From: Triops longicaudatus
Lineage: Eukaryota > Arthropoda > Branchiopoda > Notostraca > Triopsidae
Direction: 5' to 3'
Assembly (NCBI GenBank): GCA_022885665.1
Contig: JAGQDJ010000049.1
Location: 868,502 to 932,501 of the forward strand
DNA length: 64,000 nt
This document shows, in pieces, positions 13,101 to 27,350 of this stretch (positions are counted from its first letter, which is position 1; the number at the start of each line of letters is the position of its first letter). The position numbers and the translations under genes were made by a program. Below the pieces are notes generated by a model, which was not told where the DNA came from, did not search any database, and worked only from the letters and a program-made list of their open reading frames with translations.

Positions 13101-16100
13101 CATTTCTTCTATGCACGCAAAAATGTCCAAAGGATAGAAGCGAGCACCCAAACCTTGTGAAGCTTCTTCGACGGAGCCTCGGGTGAAAACAAGGAAACCA
13201 GCTAGCTAAAAACAAAACAAGAAGAAAAAAGGAGAATAGAAAATGGGAATTACAGAAAAACCGGACAAGGCAAACTAGAATGTTGGTTCATTGCTTCGAG
13301 GAAAACGAGATGGGAAAGAGCTGAACGTATACAAAACTCCCCAAAGTCGAAACGGTCAGCGGACAGCAAAAAGGTGGGGGCTCCGGCTTATCTCCCAAAA
13401 GCAAAAGGGGTTCCGAAATCATGAAAATGCATGATGGGTGCCGCCGTCTTTGGAACTTGCGGAATCGGTTTCCCAATGTTCCTTCAAGACCCCCCCCCCC
13501 ACCTCCTGGTACCTTGAACTGCCCCAAAGAGGGTAATTAATATGCGCTCGCACTATACACCTGCATACTTTTCTCTTTTCCTTATAGTCCCCACGTCAGA
13601 TAAGAAAAAAAATGTCAAATGCCGCCGCTGCTTCGAATATTTTCTTACAGAAAACATGAATGAAAAAACTTATTGAGGCATTTTTGACTACTATCTCCCA
13701 TTTTCGTCCCAGGATTACAGTACTACTTCGCAGTCTCAGAATAAACAAATACTTTTTCAGTTTGTTGTGAACGGCTAGTCTGTTGTGTTGTGTCTTCTTA
13801 TTTCGTTACTCGAGAAAGTAACGAAAAGCACAAGTACCCTTCCATAGGCAATGGAAAGTCCACCCTTTCAAGGAAAAGTAAAAATTACGGAATAACATAA
13901 CGAAACATTAAAATGCACGAAATAAATTTAAAAACCACTTCCGGGCCGTCGGCAATCCTAAACGTGCTGTGCATCGTTTCCTAGACAAGCCTTGATAATG
14001 AAGTTTATGCAAAAGAAGCCAGTGCGAACAGTGAATCACCAAACAAAGAAAAATAAATGCCAGCTTTTTAATTTCCTACTGTCTCGATCCTCAGTAGAGA
14101 TTGACAGGGCCGGATCTCAGTTTGTGCCATACACATGTCATATTTTTTCCTATTTTTTTTCCCTGAAACGCCCCCAAAACCCTTGTAAAAAGGTAGGGGA
14201 ACTGCATAATGAATTTTACCGGAAAAAACTCATATAATTTACGTTTCCTTCAAATAAGCCAGTTAGTCAATTACACTACTAGCCAGCCCTCTTTTCAAAA
14301 ATAAATATAGGGTGAGATTTCACTTTGTCTTCCGGGAAGACAAAACAAATTTTGGAACTGGTCAAAAACGCAGGTCAAAGAGCAGATACTACCTTTTTTA
14401 TGTGCTTTTTCAATTTCCATTTAAATAAATAAGAAGGGTGCTCAGAGATCTAAGGTCGTAGGCCAGATTAACCGAAACAACAGAGGAACTGCGAACCGTT
14501 TTCGCATTGTGAGCTAGCGGAAATGTAATAATTGAAAATGTGATGGATTGATCAAGACCCCCCAACTACGTTCTCAACGAAGTGTAAGCTACGTTGGAAG
14601 ACAGACTCTGTGAGTCCATAACCAACGGAAATGACCGTAATCTTTGGACATTACAGAAACTTCCCATTCCCAAGGCAGCCATTTTTCACAGCTTGTGCTA
14701 GCCATCATCAGAAAAATAGAAAGCTGCTACCTCATTCTTTCGCAGTCAACGGGGCTGTTTGGTTAGCGGCTCTCCTTTTTAGCTACGTTGTTAAGGAAAT
14801 ATAAAAAAATAGTAAATGAATTTCAGGTCCTAGAGGCTGCCCCCCCCCCCCCTTCTTCTGCACAAACTATACCCCAATTTGGTAGTATCCAGTCTGCGAG
14901 CCTCAGAAAGTGGTCCACCTTATTTCAGGGATGTCCGTCCAGTAGCCTTTCTCACTTGTTAGTCCGCTTGTAAAAACTTCGCCTACGACAAAAGCAGTGT
15001 TTCCGGTACAAAAAGGGACCACCTGTCTAGCATCCATTAGTCATGTTAAACTAGGCCTGACGCTGACTCTATACTTTGATACAAGACCGCACGACCACCT
15101 TATGGTTAACAGTGTGTATACGCCACATACATTGTAGATGGCCTGATGCATGGGATTGTGGTCAGCGCGACACTTGCCAATTTCGCTGTTCCGCACTAGC
15201 GCTCGAGCTCAGCCAACGAAGTGTTATTGATACTTAATAGCTGTTTTCCCTCATTGCTGCGTTAACACCCAAATTGTAATTAGCGAAATCCTATAGTAAA
15301 CCGCGAACGGGTCAGTCACACGACCACCCCTGTAGCGGAACGAATGTCGCAAACAAGCTCAGGAAATCCTACAATGAAACCGCAATTGAACTACGTCCGT
15401 GTCACGCACAACAATGAAACTTAAAAATATCCGTTCTCGTTGAGTTACTGCTGCGACAAACTTAGCGACACGAAGGTCGCAACGCTTTTGCCTTTGAAGG
15501 AACGTCTACCGTCAATAAAGGCATTTGCATTGTTCTTGGTCATTAAATCAAGTAAAGCTAAAACTGTTAAAAATCGAAAGCGAAAGAAAACGAAAAACTC
15601 TTCTCATGATGCTGTAACCTAGATGGAATGTAAATGAGACGAAATCACCTGTGAGTGCGCGTTTCCATCAAGAGTGAATTTAATACAAATAAAGTTTTGT
15701 TTATTTCCGTTTTTGTGGTTAGGAGTAGTGAAAAATGGTAAGTATTGAGTGATACATGGCTGTATTCACATGCGATGAGTAGGAATTCAGAGCTGGCAGA
15801 GCTTTGTAAGATTTTGGTTACACATTTTCTTTGCGAGCTTCTCTGGCGCTTTCACGGTTAAATTCGTTCCTGATTTGGTCCGTACTCAGTATTTTCCACT
15901 TTCAAAGGAGAAAAGAGGGGAGGGCTGCTGAAATATGACTCGACGATGATGAGATCTTGTGGACAACGCGCTAGCAATCCTTTGGCGCAGGAGAGAAGCA
16001 TTTTCCGGCTTTCCTTCCTGAGACTTGCAACGAGGTGTCCGCTTGCATCTTTCTCTTATAAGCTGATAATGAGGCAATCAAAGAGCGGGAGATAGAAGAT

Positions 16101-19100
16101 TTAAGGAGAAGAAAGAAAGAGGGATAAAGGTTTCACGTTACCTTCGCCTCTTTACATTTCTTTCCTTTCCGTTTGCTAGGTACACGGCTCACATGCCTTT
16201 GTCCAACGCTGTATATACGTTACACTTCGGAGCAAATCCAAGAGAAAAAGTACGCTCTTTCTAATTAGCCCGCCTGGGCTCGTTAGAGAAGCGTCGCTGT
16301 CTTGGAAAAGCCCTATTTCTCTAGGCTAATTCACATCTATGTCACCGCATTCGAAGAGCAAAGCTCAAGACTTTTCCTTGCGAGATCCCTGCTCTATCTA
16401 ACAATGCCAAGTCTTGTTAAAACAAGTATAAGGGTGAGTTGGCACGGTTTGCGCTTTGATGTTAGGCTATTTGAGCTAATCTGCATGCTCCTTTTTCTCA
16501 AGATCTCTTTTCTTCCATCTCCAGTCTCTGTTCATTGAAATACAAAAGACATGTCCAAGTTTATCCATGGAATACTGCAGCTACTCGTCGACTTCCTCTC
16601 GTTATTACGCCACGGCTTTAGCACCCCAGCTTTTCAAGAAATATTACACATATGTGTTTTGAGAAAGCAGCGGAAAAGCTTTGATAAGCTCAAACAAGAA
16701 ACGCGAACGCTACTCGAATATCAGGCAATGGTGCTTGGGACTAACATAATGGATTTTTTAAACCGAGGGCAGGGAATTCTATAGAAGACGTGCTTTTGAG
16801 GTTGTTCTTATGGTTCATTTTTACACATCACCCAAAACTTCGCATCAGGCTCGGATGTTGGGTGCTTTGAATTAGACAATAAGTGGGTATATACCATGGA
16901 CACACAAGCCCTTATTTCAGTCCCAACCTTGGCGGATCGCCTAACTGCTGGTCTTGACATCAACAAGCCATGGCGTTCCTATCACTTTTGTTGAGTTTGT
17001 CTATAAAAGAGTGAAGTGAGGGGGGGCAGGACGCAAATCGGCTGCAGCGAAGCCACAAAGATATCGGGTTACCTATACAAACCATCACCACCACAGCGTT
17101 ACCAATTGTTGGACGCCTTAGTCTCCTTTTTACCCCATGATTGCCTATATATACTTAATGCCACTTAACGTAAATGAAAGTTTTCTTTGTGTTGACTGGG
17201 CGTTTCTGGGGCATTGAAATGAATGGTGGGGGAGGAAGAAGTCTTGCATCGGTTAATAGCTTTTCACGATTACAAGGCCTACAGAACCAAATGCTGTGAT
17301 TGAGAATGAGGGCGAACAAGTTGCTAGCACGTGTCCTCCACTTCACCCACAAACTGGTATTTTTGAGGGAACTTTAACCGGAACGTTATTGCGTAAGGCC
17401 AGCTGCCCAGTGTCATCTTATTGCATTCCTATTCCATGACCAATCGAGCATCAAGCGTTTCTGCTTTTCCGGTACGTGCGATTCATCTGAACGAAACGTC
17501 AGATTGCTGTTCCATATTTCACTCGGTGTGAGCGTCTCTCTTAGCGGTCTTTCATAGCGGCTCTCTTTAAATGTGAGTAATTAGGCCACTCACAGATATA
17601 CATAAACCCAAGCGTTTGAGCTGACATTTCGTACATGTTCTTATGCTCTTATTACTTGATATACCCGCATAAACACGCACATAAGTAGAACCACTCGTTC
17701 AGGCAAGCACTCGAGCTTTCGTACTCTGTCTTTCGAATTTTGAGTCTGGAAGTGCACACAGTATATTTGTAGCTAATATTGAGAAATCACAATTATCTAG
17801 GATCAAATCTTGCGCATTGATAAGGGCTTTTAGAACCTTGATAATTTTTACATTATAATATGCAGTACTGTAAAAGATTCCCCCAAAAATACATGACTAA
17901 TTCTATTTATAATTTATTTTCAGATATTTCCAAACTGAAGTTTTTTCCGAAAACTGTTCGGTGTTCTAGACGTTCATAAAAGGATAGGAAGATACGGGTG
18001 ACGAAACTCTTAAATACTTTTCGCACTTCGTTTTGGTTTTGCACAGACCGTGGGAGTCCGTTAAGCCCTAGTTCTTGGACTCTTGCTACCGTAACTGTGC
18101 TTACAATAACATTTATGTTAACTGTTAATGTGTGAAAGGCTTCTGCTCATTGGAATAACATCACTAAAGATCGTTCGCCAACTTTTAAGCCCAAGATTTA
18201 AACCGTTCCCCACATGAGAAAAGCTTATGGGTAGCCAGCAGGATCAGTTTCGTTATCTTTTCTTCAGCTCTTTCCGAGGGATTAGTTCAAAGAACAACAC
18301 TGCAGACACAGACCAGCAGCTGTATAGCGTTATTTGTGCGACCAAAACAAAAGAGTCACCATTAATGAGTATATAGTGTTACCCTTTAATGCCAACCTCT
18401 CAAGTCTTACGTTACATACTTCAAAGCTTAACTCTTATACTTTATAACGACATAGTCCAAGAATTTGTCCACTATTTTGTGACAAGTAATTCGTTGGCAA
18501 TGTTGTTTGGAAGAAAGAAGTTACCCAAATTAGAACTTGATGCAGAAAACGAAAAACGCCCAAGCGTAGTTATTTCGTTTTAAGGAGTAGTAATACCGCG
18601 TTAAACGGCATGAGTGAGTGGAATGTGTTAAACTGAAAAGAAAATAAGGGACAAAAAAGGTTTCGTGCTAAGGAAGGAACTGGAGAAGCCCGCACGATCG
18701 GCAGATTCATTCTCCGGGCAGAATATTGGTTTGTTAATGACAATAGGCGCTGATGAAGGGTCAAAGCTTTTTTTTCAATTCTCGCGCCTTTCACGCATAA
18801 CATAGATTTCCATCAGTAGTAGGCGAAGTGAGACATTCCCTAGTCATTAGGTCGACAGTGAGAAAAATTTTGAATAATATTTAATTATGTTGTCGAGATG
18901 AATTCTGTCGTCGTACTCTTCGGGTAGTTTCAATAGTTTTGCAATGACACAGCAGGTTCTTCCAATCATTTCCAGGTATGATGGCGTGTTTAACAATTAC
19001 AACTGAAAGCCCAGAAAGTTCAAATTCGTTGGCCGGAAAACCAACAAGGAACAAACCCATGGCGCGGCTGAAGTCTTTTACTTGATTACGTTCCTATTAT

Positions 19101-22100
19101 TGCCTACCAAAGCGCTTGTCACTATGCCTGTAACCATGTTCGAAGTCTGCCTTGACGATGCCTGACTCCGAACTTAACTTTAAGAGCAAGGTCTGCCACC
19201 CAGAAAACTGATGAGTGTAACAAGTTGCCGGCAACAGCTCCAACCCTGACAACACAACTTCGATGGTGCTTTAGAGGTTTTTCTTTCTTTTGGTCCTTTT
19301 TTTGTAAACGACTTCGAAGTTACCGTCTGGGAAACGCGTAGCAAACTTTGGTCTCAAATACGACATCATTCTGAGAATCTTAATGGATTAATAAGTGGAG
19401 ATACTAATGTACGCAATACTTCAAACATTCCAGTTTTCTGTCAAACGATGTTTTCGCAATGAAACTTAGCGATCAAATTTCTGGTATGACAAGACCCGAC
19501 ATTTACAGCCAAGCATTTATTGCTGGGTCGTTGTTCCTATAGCCAAATCTCGACAGATTTCAAGCTGAAAAGGTGCACGGATCGCCATCTGTTCACAAAA
19601 GATTGCAGCCTATCCTCTTTTCCCCGGTTTCGTTCGGTGCATCTCTCATGGTTCGATGCAAGAGAAATGCATAATTTCCTTCTAAATGAAGCGAAAGGAT
19701 AGATTGCGAAGGGTCAATGCACAAACTTGAGACAAGCAAAATTTTGAACGAGTGAAAAATGTGTTGATAGTCAAAGCGATTAAAAAGCCATTAAAATTCA
19801 ACTGCTAACGCTATTCCATTAGTCGGGATCCGGCTTCTCAGACAAAGGATACTTCATTACAGTGGATAAGGGAAAGCTAATGAGAGTCTTCGCTAGTTGA
19901 TTACCGCGGTGATGAAAATAGACCGTTAAGGGATAAAAACTCGAAAGAACTTTCGCATGCGACAAATTTTAAGTCTGCAACCACGTAATTTTTTTATATT
20001 TAAACTGAAAACAAGTTCCTACTAAAACCAAGTTCGCAAAGTAAACTTCAATACTCTGTACCCCGAACAAAAGAGTTTCAAAGGGCCAAGCCCTCGTTTC
20101 ATCGGAAGTAGAGAATCGTTGTAAAGCGGGGATTCCTGCCATTCTTGCGTAAAGGTCGCTTAGCACATGTAACAATTGCCTAACTTTTACCCCTAGTCAC
20201 ACCTGCCTCTCTACTGTTAAACAAGCTGTATTTGCGTTGTAAAGCGGGTTAAGTCAGCATCGGTGCACTTGAGTTCGAACTGTTGATTTTCTTGAAAGGA
20301 GTATGAAAAATGCGGCTGCCTAATCTACCAAAAGCAAAAGAAGGGGGCTATGAAGGGGACTAGGTACAACTTTGCATTGTGGACAATCATTTGGGCGGAA
20401 TGAATGTGTACAGAAGACCCAAGAAAAGGTAGCCTGCTGTGGGGACTGTCAAGAGTTTTCATCAACTATTCTCCGCATTTCCAAAGCGGAATGAGAAAGG
20501 AAGTCTACTGTTCCAATGGGCTCACTCCGCGACTTTCGGAACAGAAGCAGGAACAAGCCTCCAACACATTATTAACCATATACGTGGGTATTCTTGCCTT
20601 TCAGCGCATTGGTATGGGTCACTTTCCGAGAGGAATACCTTTCTTTGGCATTTCACAATACAAAACACAAGATTTACCCGGAAATCCAGGCACAGGCCTC
20701 ACTGCAGGGCTTGCCAACAATGGGAGAGTCATCGTTCACAGTTCGAATGAGTAAAACGGATCGTGGACGGCCCAGAAATGGGATATTTGCTTATGACCAA
20801 GAAGGCTCGTGCTCTCTGAACAATCTCAACGCAATCTTTTGCAATCGGGTCAAAACCTTAGGAAGTATAAGTATTGAGGTTTCAAAGCTTCTGTCCAACG
20901 ACACATCTTTCAACAAAAATATCGAAGAGGAAACGGACACGAATTTGAAAAGTTACATTCTTGCTTCCATAATTCACAGATTAGGCCAACCTAGTATCGC
21001 TACATTGGGCGTAATGACACAAAATGACACCCGATGCAGCAAAAAGCGTTACTGCCAAGCGATAGAACAATATTCTCGTTTTGGTTCCGTAAATACGCAA
21101 ATCTGTCTAGTGCATCATATGGGTTAGCACACGTTACTTTCATTTCTTGGCTAGCGGTCTCTAAACAATTCTTCGACGTCTTATCTCACAGTATTTATTT
21201 GCGTTCTTGTGGAAGTTGAGACAAATATGCACAGACTGACAGAACTTATCCCACCCCATAATCATTGACAAGCACGAAGAGGGTATGTGGAGTCATTTGG
21301 AGGCCATTATTGACCTAAACTGAAGAAGGTGTGTCCCCACTTCAGTCACAATGGCAAACGTTAGAAAAATTATTGCATCAGGGACGACTTCGACCGCAAT
21401 CGTATACATCAGCCACCATATTTAACTATGTATAGAACGCCGGCCTATATGTCTCGGTCTTCCTCCCCTCCAGTGTAACTTAGGTATAGGTAAGTTCCCT
21501 TTCCTGTGTTATTACTTTTCACTTTTCTGCCTAAACGCATCTTGCACTCAGGTATACGTACAGTACGTCCATTGCTGAAAAGTTGCGTGTCCATGAAAAG
21601 TGTGTTATTACGAGCACAGCCGTCCCCTTTTACATTAGCAGCTTTAACACCTACGCCCACTCCCCCCACCTTGTAATCACTTGCACACTACCTAAAACTC
21701 TCACTCTCTTACTTTCGGATGCGATAAAACTATGTGTGCAACGTGGACAAAAGACTTCCATAGTTAAAATACTAAACCCGGATAATCTCATACACCCCTC
21801 AAATTGCTGTCTTTTGGTTAGCCATAAATGAGATGAGGGAGAAAGAGTGCACGGTGTCAGAGTTAGAAGGAAATAATTCCATGAAATACAATAAAAAAAT
21901 ATGCAAGCATCGACCCCTATATGCTTACTTGATGTTAAACCGCTTCCTGGCACACAAAAGACAAGCCTGAAACCCAAAAGAGCATCAGACCTGAACCATT
22001 ACCTCTGAATATGACGCGCGGGGTCCTTTTGTCACCCGGGTTTCCCAGGTAACAGTTAACCATATCGCATTTTCGGGGGAAGCTTTTTAGTATGGTTTTC

Positions 22101-22274
22101 TGGAGTCGAGAGGACCCATAACGACTCATAAACTCGCGCACACGCAGCCACTTTTTTTCTTCGTTCATGGCGTTCTGGGTTTACACATTCATGTAGGCAA
22201 CATTTGGTGCTATATGGGGAAGTAGTAACGAGCCAGGTGAGTGGAGCGGCGAGGGATTCATAATGCGACACTTT

Positions 22275-22301
22275 CCACCTGAAGGTAACGCCTTCGGGTG
22301 G
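22275..22301. repeat. Short GC-rich hairpin
   Basis: CCACCTGAAGG and CCTTCGGGTGG flank a 5-nt loop. All 11 positions can pair in RNA on the plus strand if one U-G pair is allowed. No gene is nearby, and no T-run follows that would suggest a Pol III end. Confidence 0.5.
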
Positions 22302-25300
22302 ACCGTCACCCATTAATATGAGTACGATTCACGCTCCTACCGCAGAGACGAGTTTGCATTCGTAACTGCTAGCCCCTCCTTATTTTGCTTCCTAAACACG
22401 CAACAACAATTCCTTTTAAGCCCCGCCGATGCTATTGTTTTCAGTTTCGTTTCAGGGCGTAGAAAGACAACTAGAAATCTCTCTGCAAATGCGCTAAGAG
22501 CTTCTTCGTGGATCGCTCCAAACTACTTTCCTAAATGCTTCGGAAGGAAATCGGTAATTAAAGTGTACACGTAACTCTACCATTCCAGGTTTTACCAACC
22601 AGAGAGAATTGAATTATGTAGACAAAAGGCATGATGTTAGCCTTGTCAAATTAGGAAAATTTAGAGCTCCCAGAAGCAAAGGCTTCTCAAAAACGAATTC
22701 AAACTTAAAAGTTTGCAAAATCTGCAAGGGAATAGGGAGCATCACTATTTTTCCATTATCTCCAAACGCAGGCCACCTGTGTGTATCGCACTACAAGAAT
22801 AACAAGTTAAATTAGATCATATGTATAGTAGGGGAGTCAGTAGGAAGGTTGCTTTTTCTGGTGGAAGTTCCTTTCCGAGTTTAACACCACGAATTGGTCT
22901 CATTAGACACCAGCTATGCCCTTTAGTACAAATTTAAGCTTTTTTAGTCGGAAACGCCGTGAGATCAAAGGCTTAATGGCGACAGGTTTACCTCGCATTG
23001 TTGATGCCTAGGTTGGTCTAACGATGTAGCATTGTCTAAACATCCGCAGGTGTGGTTTGAGGGGTGGTTGGTGGTGAGGTGCGCTTCTTCGGATACACCT
23101 GCATCCCGTGTAACCCCATGCTCGTTGGTATGGAATTTATTTTATTAGCCCAGTCTGCTGAGGTGGTCATCCTATATGGAAGAATAAAAATTTACTTGCG
23201 TAAGATGTAAGAAAAAAGTATTAAACATGAAGAACCACAGCAGAAGGTGCTCAAAGGGGGGTTCATTAACGAACCTATTGTATGATTTACAACAGGTTCC
23301 TTTTCCTCTTTTGTTCTTTTTCCTTCATTTCCCCTGGCGGCTTCGGACCTTCTTGAGACTCACCGGATTGCAATGTATTCGACCAACCCAACAAAAGACC
23401 AGATTTGTACGCTATGCATCCGGGTGTCCCGCCACTCAGGGAAAATAGTATGCGTGCTCATTCACCACCAACTACCGTTTATAATTCAATCAAGGAACAT
23501 CTTCAGGCACTAGCTATTTGGTCCTTAGGCAAAAAGTCTCTGGTATAAAGTGATTCCTTGACTAGATGGAAGTAATGTCCATGCGGAACTATATATCACA
23601 GTCAGTGTTGCTCACAGAGCATGAGAAAGGGCAGCAATTGTCAAAAGGAACTTGTTCTCAATTTAAATCATGGCCTGTGTAGTAGTATACTAAACTTGAC
23701 ACTGCGTGCGCGTACCCTAAGTTGCATAAAGTAATAGTATCACGTGCTGGACAAGCTTTTTAGGCACATGTATACAGAACTGCTACATAGGCTTTCGAAG
23801 GTTGAGTGTGCTGTGCTGTAGCACAGTGTTTCATAGCGAAGGGTAAATACCTAAATACTATAGAAGTCGTTCAGAGCTGGTTAACTGACCCCACCCCATG
23901 AAACTAAACTTTTGAAAAAAAAAAATACCGAAAGGTAAACATCGTTTGAAAGCCTGCGACGGAAAAAATACTGATTGAATCAGAGGAGGTTCTGGGATTT
24001 GGGAAGGGAACAGTGTATTAAAATAGCTTTTTATGTAATTATTTAATCAAGTGTCCAATCAGGCAGAAATGTCACATTTTATTTAGTTGGATAATTGTTG
24101 ATTTTTGTGAGACCGCCAAAGACACTATATCGCAAAAGTGACGCCGATTGTCTAAGAAACAGACGACGCCCCGGTATACACAACTTCCGTGGAAGGCATA
24201 GTTGAAAGGAGAGGTCGAGTGAAGTCAAATAGAAATTTCGGAAGGAGGTAGAGTGCTCCACAAGACGGATATAGAAAGTCTTATAATTTCAAATATGGAC
24301 ATAAAAAAGTACTTGACCAATTTCATTTTCTTTCAACTTTAAAATAAAAAAGTCAAAAACTCCTGCATTATTTGGTGATTTCCATTTTTCCATTAAAAAA
24401 GTAGAAAAAAACAAAAGATAGTTTACAAATTTAATTAAAGCTACTTGAAAATAAGCTCAAACTAACGCAGTAGGTATCATAATCGCAATATTACAGACAA
24501 CATTTTCTTTTAGTTTTAACCGATTTTACATTAAGATGTCAGATAATTTCCCACGGTTTTTATTCTCCAAAAAGATAACGGTATATACCGAGGCCTTAAA
24601 ATTTAGTTCTATGGATATTTTTAGTCCCAAAATACAACAACTTTAAAATAACGTTTGTCTTACTCGTCACAATAACTTGGGCTTGCGTTTATTTTTACTT
24701 ACTAATTTTCATGTTATTTTTATTCTCCCATTGCGTTTTCGTTTCTTAAGGTTGAGTAATAAAGAATTTGGTAACAGGAGCTTCCTTATCGGCAATTTGG
24801 GTAATGGGTGAAAGCGACTGGAAAAACTGTCGTTACATCAAGAGCGCATAGAAAGGTATAGGGGTACGGGGAGTTGTGCAATGGTTACATGTGACTGTAA
24901 TTTGTAATGTTATTTGCTAATTTGATCTACTCACTATATTGTCTGTTTCTTAAAATTGCAACAACGTGTGTTATATTATTAAAAGAAAAAAGATCAAATT
25001 ACATTATTCCATTAAAAACTTGCTGTAGTGGTTGATGGTTATTACAGACTACCGTCTATAGTGTAGAATACTCACGTGTACGGGTGAAATCAAAGGCACT
25101 TTAGTCAGTATTGCTAAAACGGAAAATTGGCTCTAACGGAAAATTCTTATTTCCCTTGGGTTTCTATTATAAAGCGGTTTTACAATTATTTTCGTTGATC
25201 AATTTTCAATGTTTAAGGTCAGATTGGAGCCTAACAAACCCCTGTCCTTTTTGCAGAGATGGGACTTCAAACTTCGTGATCTCTTACTGAGGTGTTTACG

Positions 25301-25630
25301 TAAATGGGGGAGTAAGTTTTTTTTTCAAAGAATTCCTTAAAAGTAGAGTTATTGCCATCCACATGGTACCGTAATGAAGCTGAAAATTTCCGAAATATCA
25401 ATAACTAATCAAAAGCCGTCAACTGATTTTTTTGAAAATCAATAAAGTTAACTGGCAAATAAAGGCATCGAAAATATCAAGCTTCACCATACTTCCATAA
25501 TGAAGTTACGCACTGACCATTGCACAGACTTCTGCAAACTTAGCAAACATGCTCCGAAAGCTTAGAAGATGTCATTGCGACGTCACAAAACTTTAGCCAG
25601 AAATTCGTTTGCCAGATTTGCACCACAGCC

Positions 25631-25996
25631 TATATTGTCCCTATATTGTCCTTTGATTATATTGTCCCTTCATTTCTTCTGATAATTTCAATAGTAATAA
25701 AATTCTTTTAGTAAAAATACAATAGTTTAAAATAAGGATAGTACGGGAATAAGTTTGAATGACACCGGAATTTGTTAAATTTTAATATGACATATTTAGT
25801 AACGCAGTAAAAAGACGATCCTATTAATTTATCATAGAATTAGAGATTAAAAATTTAATTTACATTTTACGAAAGAATTTTACTATTGTACACTAATAAT
25901 TCCATAACGGAGCTTCTATTTTTTTATTTTTATTTTTTTGCCTCGGTAACGTTCAAAAAAGGAATTCCCAATACGTTGAGTTCCCAATAAGTTGAG
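25631..25996. repeat. Short tandem duplications in AT-rich DNA
   Basis: Three copies of TATATTGTCC(C/T) lie at 25631-25641, 25642-25652 and 25658-25668. A 16-bp unit, TTCCCAATA(C/A)GTTGAG, is repeated head to tail at 25965-25980 and 25981-25996 with one difference. They look like small replication-slippage duplications. No coding content was seen around them (about 24.0-26.3 kb). Confidence 0.75.
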
Positions 25997-26397
25997 AAAT
26001 AAGGCAGAATTGTAGGCGGTTATGACATCTAGTGGAGATATTTTGCCAACTACTGTAGTAAACGCCATCTTTCGGACACTTTCATTCCTAATTTTCTGTC
26101 ACGTAATACGTGAAACCCGTAAAATGATACATTTATGTGGTGGGTTTACTCACTGATAGAAGAAGTTCATTAGTTTCAAAGTTTCTGCATTAGTGATGTT
26201 TCTGTGTATCATCTAAAAAAAAGTTGAACATTTTAACCCGTACCCTCAGAACTTGACAAATTTGAACTAGGCGCCAATTTAGCCTTTGCCGCCGCTTGGT
26301 GCCTATGCAATGTTTTGGTTCGTTTTGGGAAACAAGCATCTCATGTGCGCGTTAAAATAATACGATTCGTTTCATTGTTATCCCCCAATTGTTAGCC

Positions 26398-26758
26398 ATG
26401 ACAGCCCCTAAAGTAGAGGTGTTGCGGTCCTCCTCGTCGAAACAGGAGTTTGTAACATGGGGAGCAGAAGTCAGTTACAACCAGACCGAAGAAATCCTCA
26501 GGAATACGGTCCACAGCAACAAACTGCCAAGTATGTCCATTCGGATACTTTCATCCTGCTCTTTTTTAATTAAACATGGATCGTAATTTTCCTTTTTTCT
26601 ATGATTGCAGTTGTCCACAACGACAGGAGATAGTCTTATCGGTACTATACACGAAGTTGTTTCTGCGAAATGTTTGGCGTGGTCTCCAGTTCCTGATCCC
26701 GAAGATCTAGTGGCAATTGGTCAAGCTATTAGCCGAATCTTGCTAACAGCTATATCAG
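26398..26758 (+). pseudogene. Decayed MIOS (GATOR2 subunit) N-terminal fragment
   Basis: Two exon-like blocks with an intron between them. Block 1 (26398-26530) starts at an ATG and ends at a GTATGT donor; it reads MTAPKVEVLRSSSSKQEFVT followed by WGAEVSYNQTEE. Block 2 (26611-26758) follows a pyrimidine-rich acceptor and contains AKCLAWSPVPDPEDLVAIGQ followed by AISRILLTA, ending at AG/GT. These resemble the start of the first WD40 region of MIOS, a GATOR2 subunit that activates mTORC1 (human has KCVAWYLNYDPECLLAVGQA then NGRVVLTSL, from memory). The blocks join out of frame: joining them reaches a TAG within about eight codons. The usual W-S-P of block 1 reads R-S-S. No further WD40 exons follow. 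Because introns are kept, this looks like a genomic duplicate that decayed, not a retrocopy. An exon-like stretch at 26836-26909 could not be assigned. Confidence 0.6.
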
Positions 26759-26984
26759 GTACAAATGACACAGAACCTGATTGAACGCGAATACCGTAAC
26801 TTTTTTTTAATTTATTGATCGTTTTTTGAAACCAGTGGCGTCTGCATTTGGTGTGATTTGCCAAGATTTAAAACTGAGATGCAGTTGAATCGTAAAGACC
26901 ATCTGAAGCATGTAAGTTTCTTATTATTCAACTTGTCTTTCCATTGAAGATATATGAAAAAAATATCTTTTTCTGTATAGCTGG

Positions 26985-27350
26985 ACATAAAGGATCTGTT
27001 AGATGAGGGAAGTACGAATATAAAACCTGAACGAACGACTATGAGATATAGTTTGTTGATTTTGAACAAAATTCCTGACCGAAAGAAATCTTGATATAAT
27101 CAAAGAACAGTATTAGTCGTCGTCTGTGACAAGCCGCACAGGTAATAGACTACCGGTATTTTTTATGTGCCTATTAAGTAGTCATTGCATGCAAATTTAA
27201 ATATGTGTTATGACCAAGTGGTCTAAGTCTTTGACAGTGAATCGTGAGGTTGTAGGTTCGAATTCCCTTTTACAATGTTGGACTTTGATACGATAAATTC
27301 ACTCCTTTATCCTTGCCTTGCTTCCCATACTGCTTTCTGTGGTACAATTA
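26985..27350 (+). repeat. tRNA-related dispersed repeat, copy A
   Basis: This segment aligns over about 330 bp with copy B (29040-29372). Shared blocks include TTTTGAACAAA.TTCCTG, AATCAAAGAACAGTA and TGCTTTCT(G/A)TGGTAC. The right half carries Pol III-type promoter boxes like those of a tRNA: a box A-like TGACCAAGTGGTCTAAG near 27212 and a box B-like AGGTTCGAATTCC near 27258. The anticodon arm is degraded, so this is not a working tRNA. Similarity extends about 180 bp upstream of the tRNA-like part, which is unusual for a plain SINE and suggests a composite element or segmental duplication. Confidence 0.7.

Larger units (their letters stand above)
1..24000. other. Gene-poor region, no supported gene
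   Basis: No stretch here shows a recognisable protein family or a chain of exons with matching phases. Open frames reach at most about 135-145 codons, mostly without a good ATG, which is within what chance gives for DNA of this composition. Visible structure is limited to homopolymer runs (T16 at 11154-11169, C11 at 13490-13500, C13 at 14840-14852) and two hairpins listed separately. Lineage-specific or non-coding genes cannot be excluded by eye. Confidence 0.6.

Noticed and set aside
20594..21127. 177-codon open frame, the longest in the left half
   Set aside because: It has no ATG until about codon 43, no recognisable domain and no exon neighbours. An open stretch of this length is expected about once by chance in a window this size.
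26836..27094. Two exon-like blocks after the MIOS fragment, one with a CxxC…HxxxH pattern
   Set aside because: The zinc-finger spacing is wrong, phases do not join to the MIOS blocks, and the second block overlaps the dispersed repeat.
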